39,324 bases of DNA, from the NCBI GenBank assembly GCA_021770785.1, contig JAETQH010000038.1, forward strand, positions 1 to 39,324, written 5' to 3'. Made by a program: the position numbers and the translations under genes. Position 1 is the stretch's first letter. Every line of letters begins with the position of its first letter. Of this stretch, positions 38,047 to 39,324 are shown piece after piece. The notes under the pieces were generated by a model. The model saw only the letters and a list, made by a program, of their open reading frames with translations. It was not told where the DNA came from and did not search any database. This stretch comes from Lachnospiraceae bacterium (GTDB taxonomy: Bacteria; Bacillota; Clostridia; Lachnospirales; Lachnospiraceae).

Positions 38047-39168
38047 ATGCAAAACGATAAGATAAAAATATTACATTTCCCAATCCGTAATTCAAATGGA
38101 GGTGTCACGCGGTCTGCAATGAAATTATGGAAATACATAGACCATGACAGATTCCAATTTGGCTTCGCGACCTGTAGTAAGAAACTGGATTTTGAGAAAG
38201 ATATTTTAGATCAAGGATGTAAGCTGCATTACATTTCCTGTTATGCGGAGGAGAATGCAGAACAGTTTTGTAAGGAATTAAAAGAAATCTTGATGGGAGG
38301 ATATGATGCTATTCATTTAAATACAAGTTGGTGGAAAAGTTTTTATGCGGAGCAGGTGGCGCATGAAGCCGGAATAAAAACAATCATTGTCCATGCCAGA
38401 AGCACGTTTGTAGATTTGACAGACAGCTCGCAAAGGGAAAAAGAATTATTGGAACATGAAAAATGCAAAAAAGCTTTTACGAGTAACCTTGCCACTCATT
38501 TCTTAACTTGTTCTACTGATGCGGCAGATTTTATATTCGGTGAGCAGATTCCCAGAGAAAGAATCTGGCCGTTTCACAATGCGCTTGATATCGAAAGATA
38601 TAGTTATGATGAACAGAAGAGAATAGAGATACGGCATCGGCTGGGGCTAGACGACAAGTTTGTTGTGGGCAGTATTGGCAGGATGGCTTATGCAAAAAAT
38701 CAGCTTTTTTTGGTAGACTGCTTTGCCGAGGTTCAAAAAAAGGCAGAGAACGCGGTTTTATTATTAGTGGGTGACGGAGAACTCAAAGAAGAGCTTCATA
38801 AGCAAGTTGAAAAGTACCAGATAAGCGATAAGGTTATATTTGTGGGCGCAGTCGATAATCCGGAAGATTATCTGCAGGCGATGGATGTCTTTGCATTGCC
38901 GTCAAGGTTTGAAGGACTGCCTAATGTGTTAATAGAGGCGCAGGCGGCAGGACTAAAGTGCATATCAAGCAATCTTATCACAAAGGAAGCGAAAGTGACG
39001 GATAATGTAGTATTCGTGGAACTGGAAAAGGAGAAATGGATAGATGCAGTTTTAAAGTATTCACAGGGATATGCACGCAAGAAAACCGATGCGCAGATGC
39101 GGAGCGCAGGATATGATATCAAGCAGGAAATTCAGGTATTGGAAAAAATATACGCAAGAGAAGCGTGA
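38047..39168 (+). CDS. GT4 family glycosyltransferase
   Basis: 373 residues of GT-B type. The N-terminal domain has the NGGVTRSAMKLWKY acceptor loop; the C-terminal GT4 domain has VGSIGRMAYAKNQLFLVDCF, VGDGELKEEL and the EX7E motif in RFEGLPNVLIEAQAAG (E289 and E297). It is soluble or peripheral to the membrane and transfers a hexose or similar sugar from an NDP donor, probably onto the lipid-linked repeat unit of the surface polymer. Ribosome site AAGGAGA about 11 nt upstream. It lies 68 bp after the propeller-fused transferase and the operon may continue past the window end. Confidence 0.9.
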   Translation: MQNDKIKILHFPIRNSNGGVTRSAMKLWKYIDHDRFQFGFATCSKKLDFEKDILDQGCKLHYISCYAEENAEQFCKELKEILMGGYDAIHLNTSWWKSFYAEQVAHEAGIKTIIVHARSTFVDLTDSSQREKELLEHEKCKKAFTSNLATHFLTCSTDAADFIFGEQIPRERIWPFHNALDIERYSYDEQKRIEIRHRLGLDDKFVVGSIGRMAYAKNQLFLVDCFAEVQKKAENAVLLLVGDGELKEELHKQVEKYQISDKVIFVGAVDNPEDYLQAMDVFALPSRFEGLPNVLIEAQAAGLKCISSNLITKEAKVTDNVVFVELEKEKWIDAVLKYSQGYARKKTDAQMRSAGYDIKQEIQVLEKIYAREA

Positions 39169-39324
39169 ATTAACAACCTGTCAGAAAGGAATGTTCGTAT
39201 AAATATTTATAGGTAATTGTTAAATATTTGAGATTTTTATTGTGGATAACTTTTTGATATCGCAAAGAGAACATACAGGCTATTATTCAGAATCCTTTTT
39301 GAATTGATACAAAATATTTCATTT

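Overview
The window looks like chromosomal DNA of an anaerobic gut Firmicute, most likely Lachnospiraceae. This rests on strong AGGAGG-type ribosome sites, the mix of GH families without SusC/SusD, GPH sugar symporters, paired AraC regulators, LicD/CDP-alcohol wall-polymer genes, and the look of the proteins. Nothing seen identifies a species. The left two thirds (about 1-26.5 kb) looks richer in G+C than the right third (about 27-39 kb).

Region 1 (1-9.4 kb, + strand) is a plant-polysaccharide catabolic run: a 5'-truncated sugar-binding lipoprotein of an ABC importer, a 611-aa predicted alpha/alpha-barrel protein of unknown activity, a GH42 beta-galactosidase, a GH28 pectinase-like enzyme, and a GH51 arabinofuranosidase broken by two one-base frameshifts. 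This set fits side-chain and backbone attack on rhamnogalacturonan or arabinogalactan. Region 2 (9.4-10.4 kb) is a graveyard with remnants of a TetR regulator, an AraC regulator and a SRAP (YedK/HMCES) protein. Region 3 (10.4-14.7 kb, - strand) is an operon of GPH symporter, GH5 and GH43, with a near-perfect 20-bp palindrome in its promoter region. It diverges from an AraC regulator carrying an in-frame amber codon. Region 4 (16-26.5 kb, + strand) holds a second GPH symporter frameshifted at a G7 tract, an AraC regulator, a GH78 alpha-L-rhamnosidase, an MBL-fold hydrolase, a GH1 6-phospho-beta-glucosidase, a ROK sugar kinase, and an Old Yellow Enzyme-type flavin reductase ruined by a frameshift, an internal deletion and a mobile-element insertion. 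Together these suggest use of rhamnose/glucose-decorated plant glycosides.

Region 5 (26.5-30.3 kb) is the most unusual. A decayed IS200-type element (TnpA with an early stop) is followed by a non-coding block with two copies of a hairpin repeat, a terminator-like stem and a 12-bp iteron array (GTGGTCAGATTT). Next comes an intact 478-aa TnpB/Cas12f-like protein that keeps its zinc ribbon and overall RuvC layout but lacks all three catalytic acidic residues. A hairpin-rich non-coding stretch follows that could be its guide RNA. It has the architecture expected of a nuclease-dead, RNA-guided DNA-binding system (compare the TldR proteins), not of an active transposon.

Region 6 (30.3-39.2 kb, + strand) is an intact surface-polymer operon: a fused cytidylyltransferase/Gfo-Idh-MocA dehydrogenase, a glycerophosphodiesterase, a DUF2284 metal-binding protein, a LicC-like nucleotidyltransferase, a LicD phosphotransferase, an SDR reductase, a CDP-glycerol-type transferase fused to a beta-propeller-like region, and a GT4 glycosyltransferase. 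These could make a CDP-activated polyol or phospho-alcohol and attach it to a teichoic-acid-like or capsular glycan.

Disabling lesions are concentrated left of 27.2 kb and none is seen in region 6. Some are single-base events that could be sequencing errors; others (deletion, truncations, gene remnants) cannot be.
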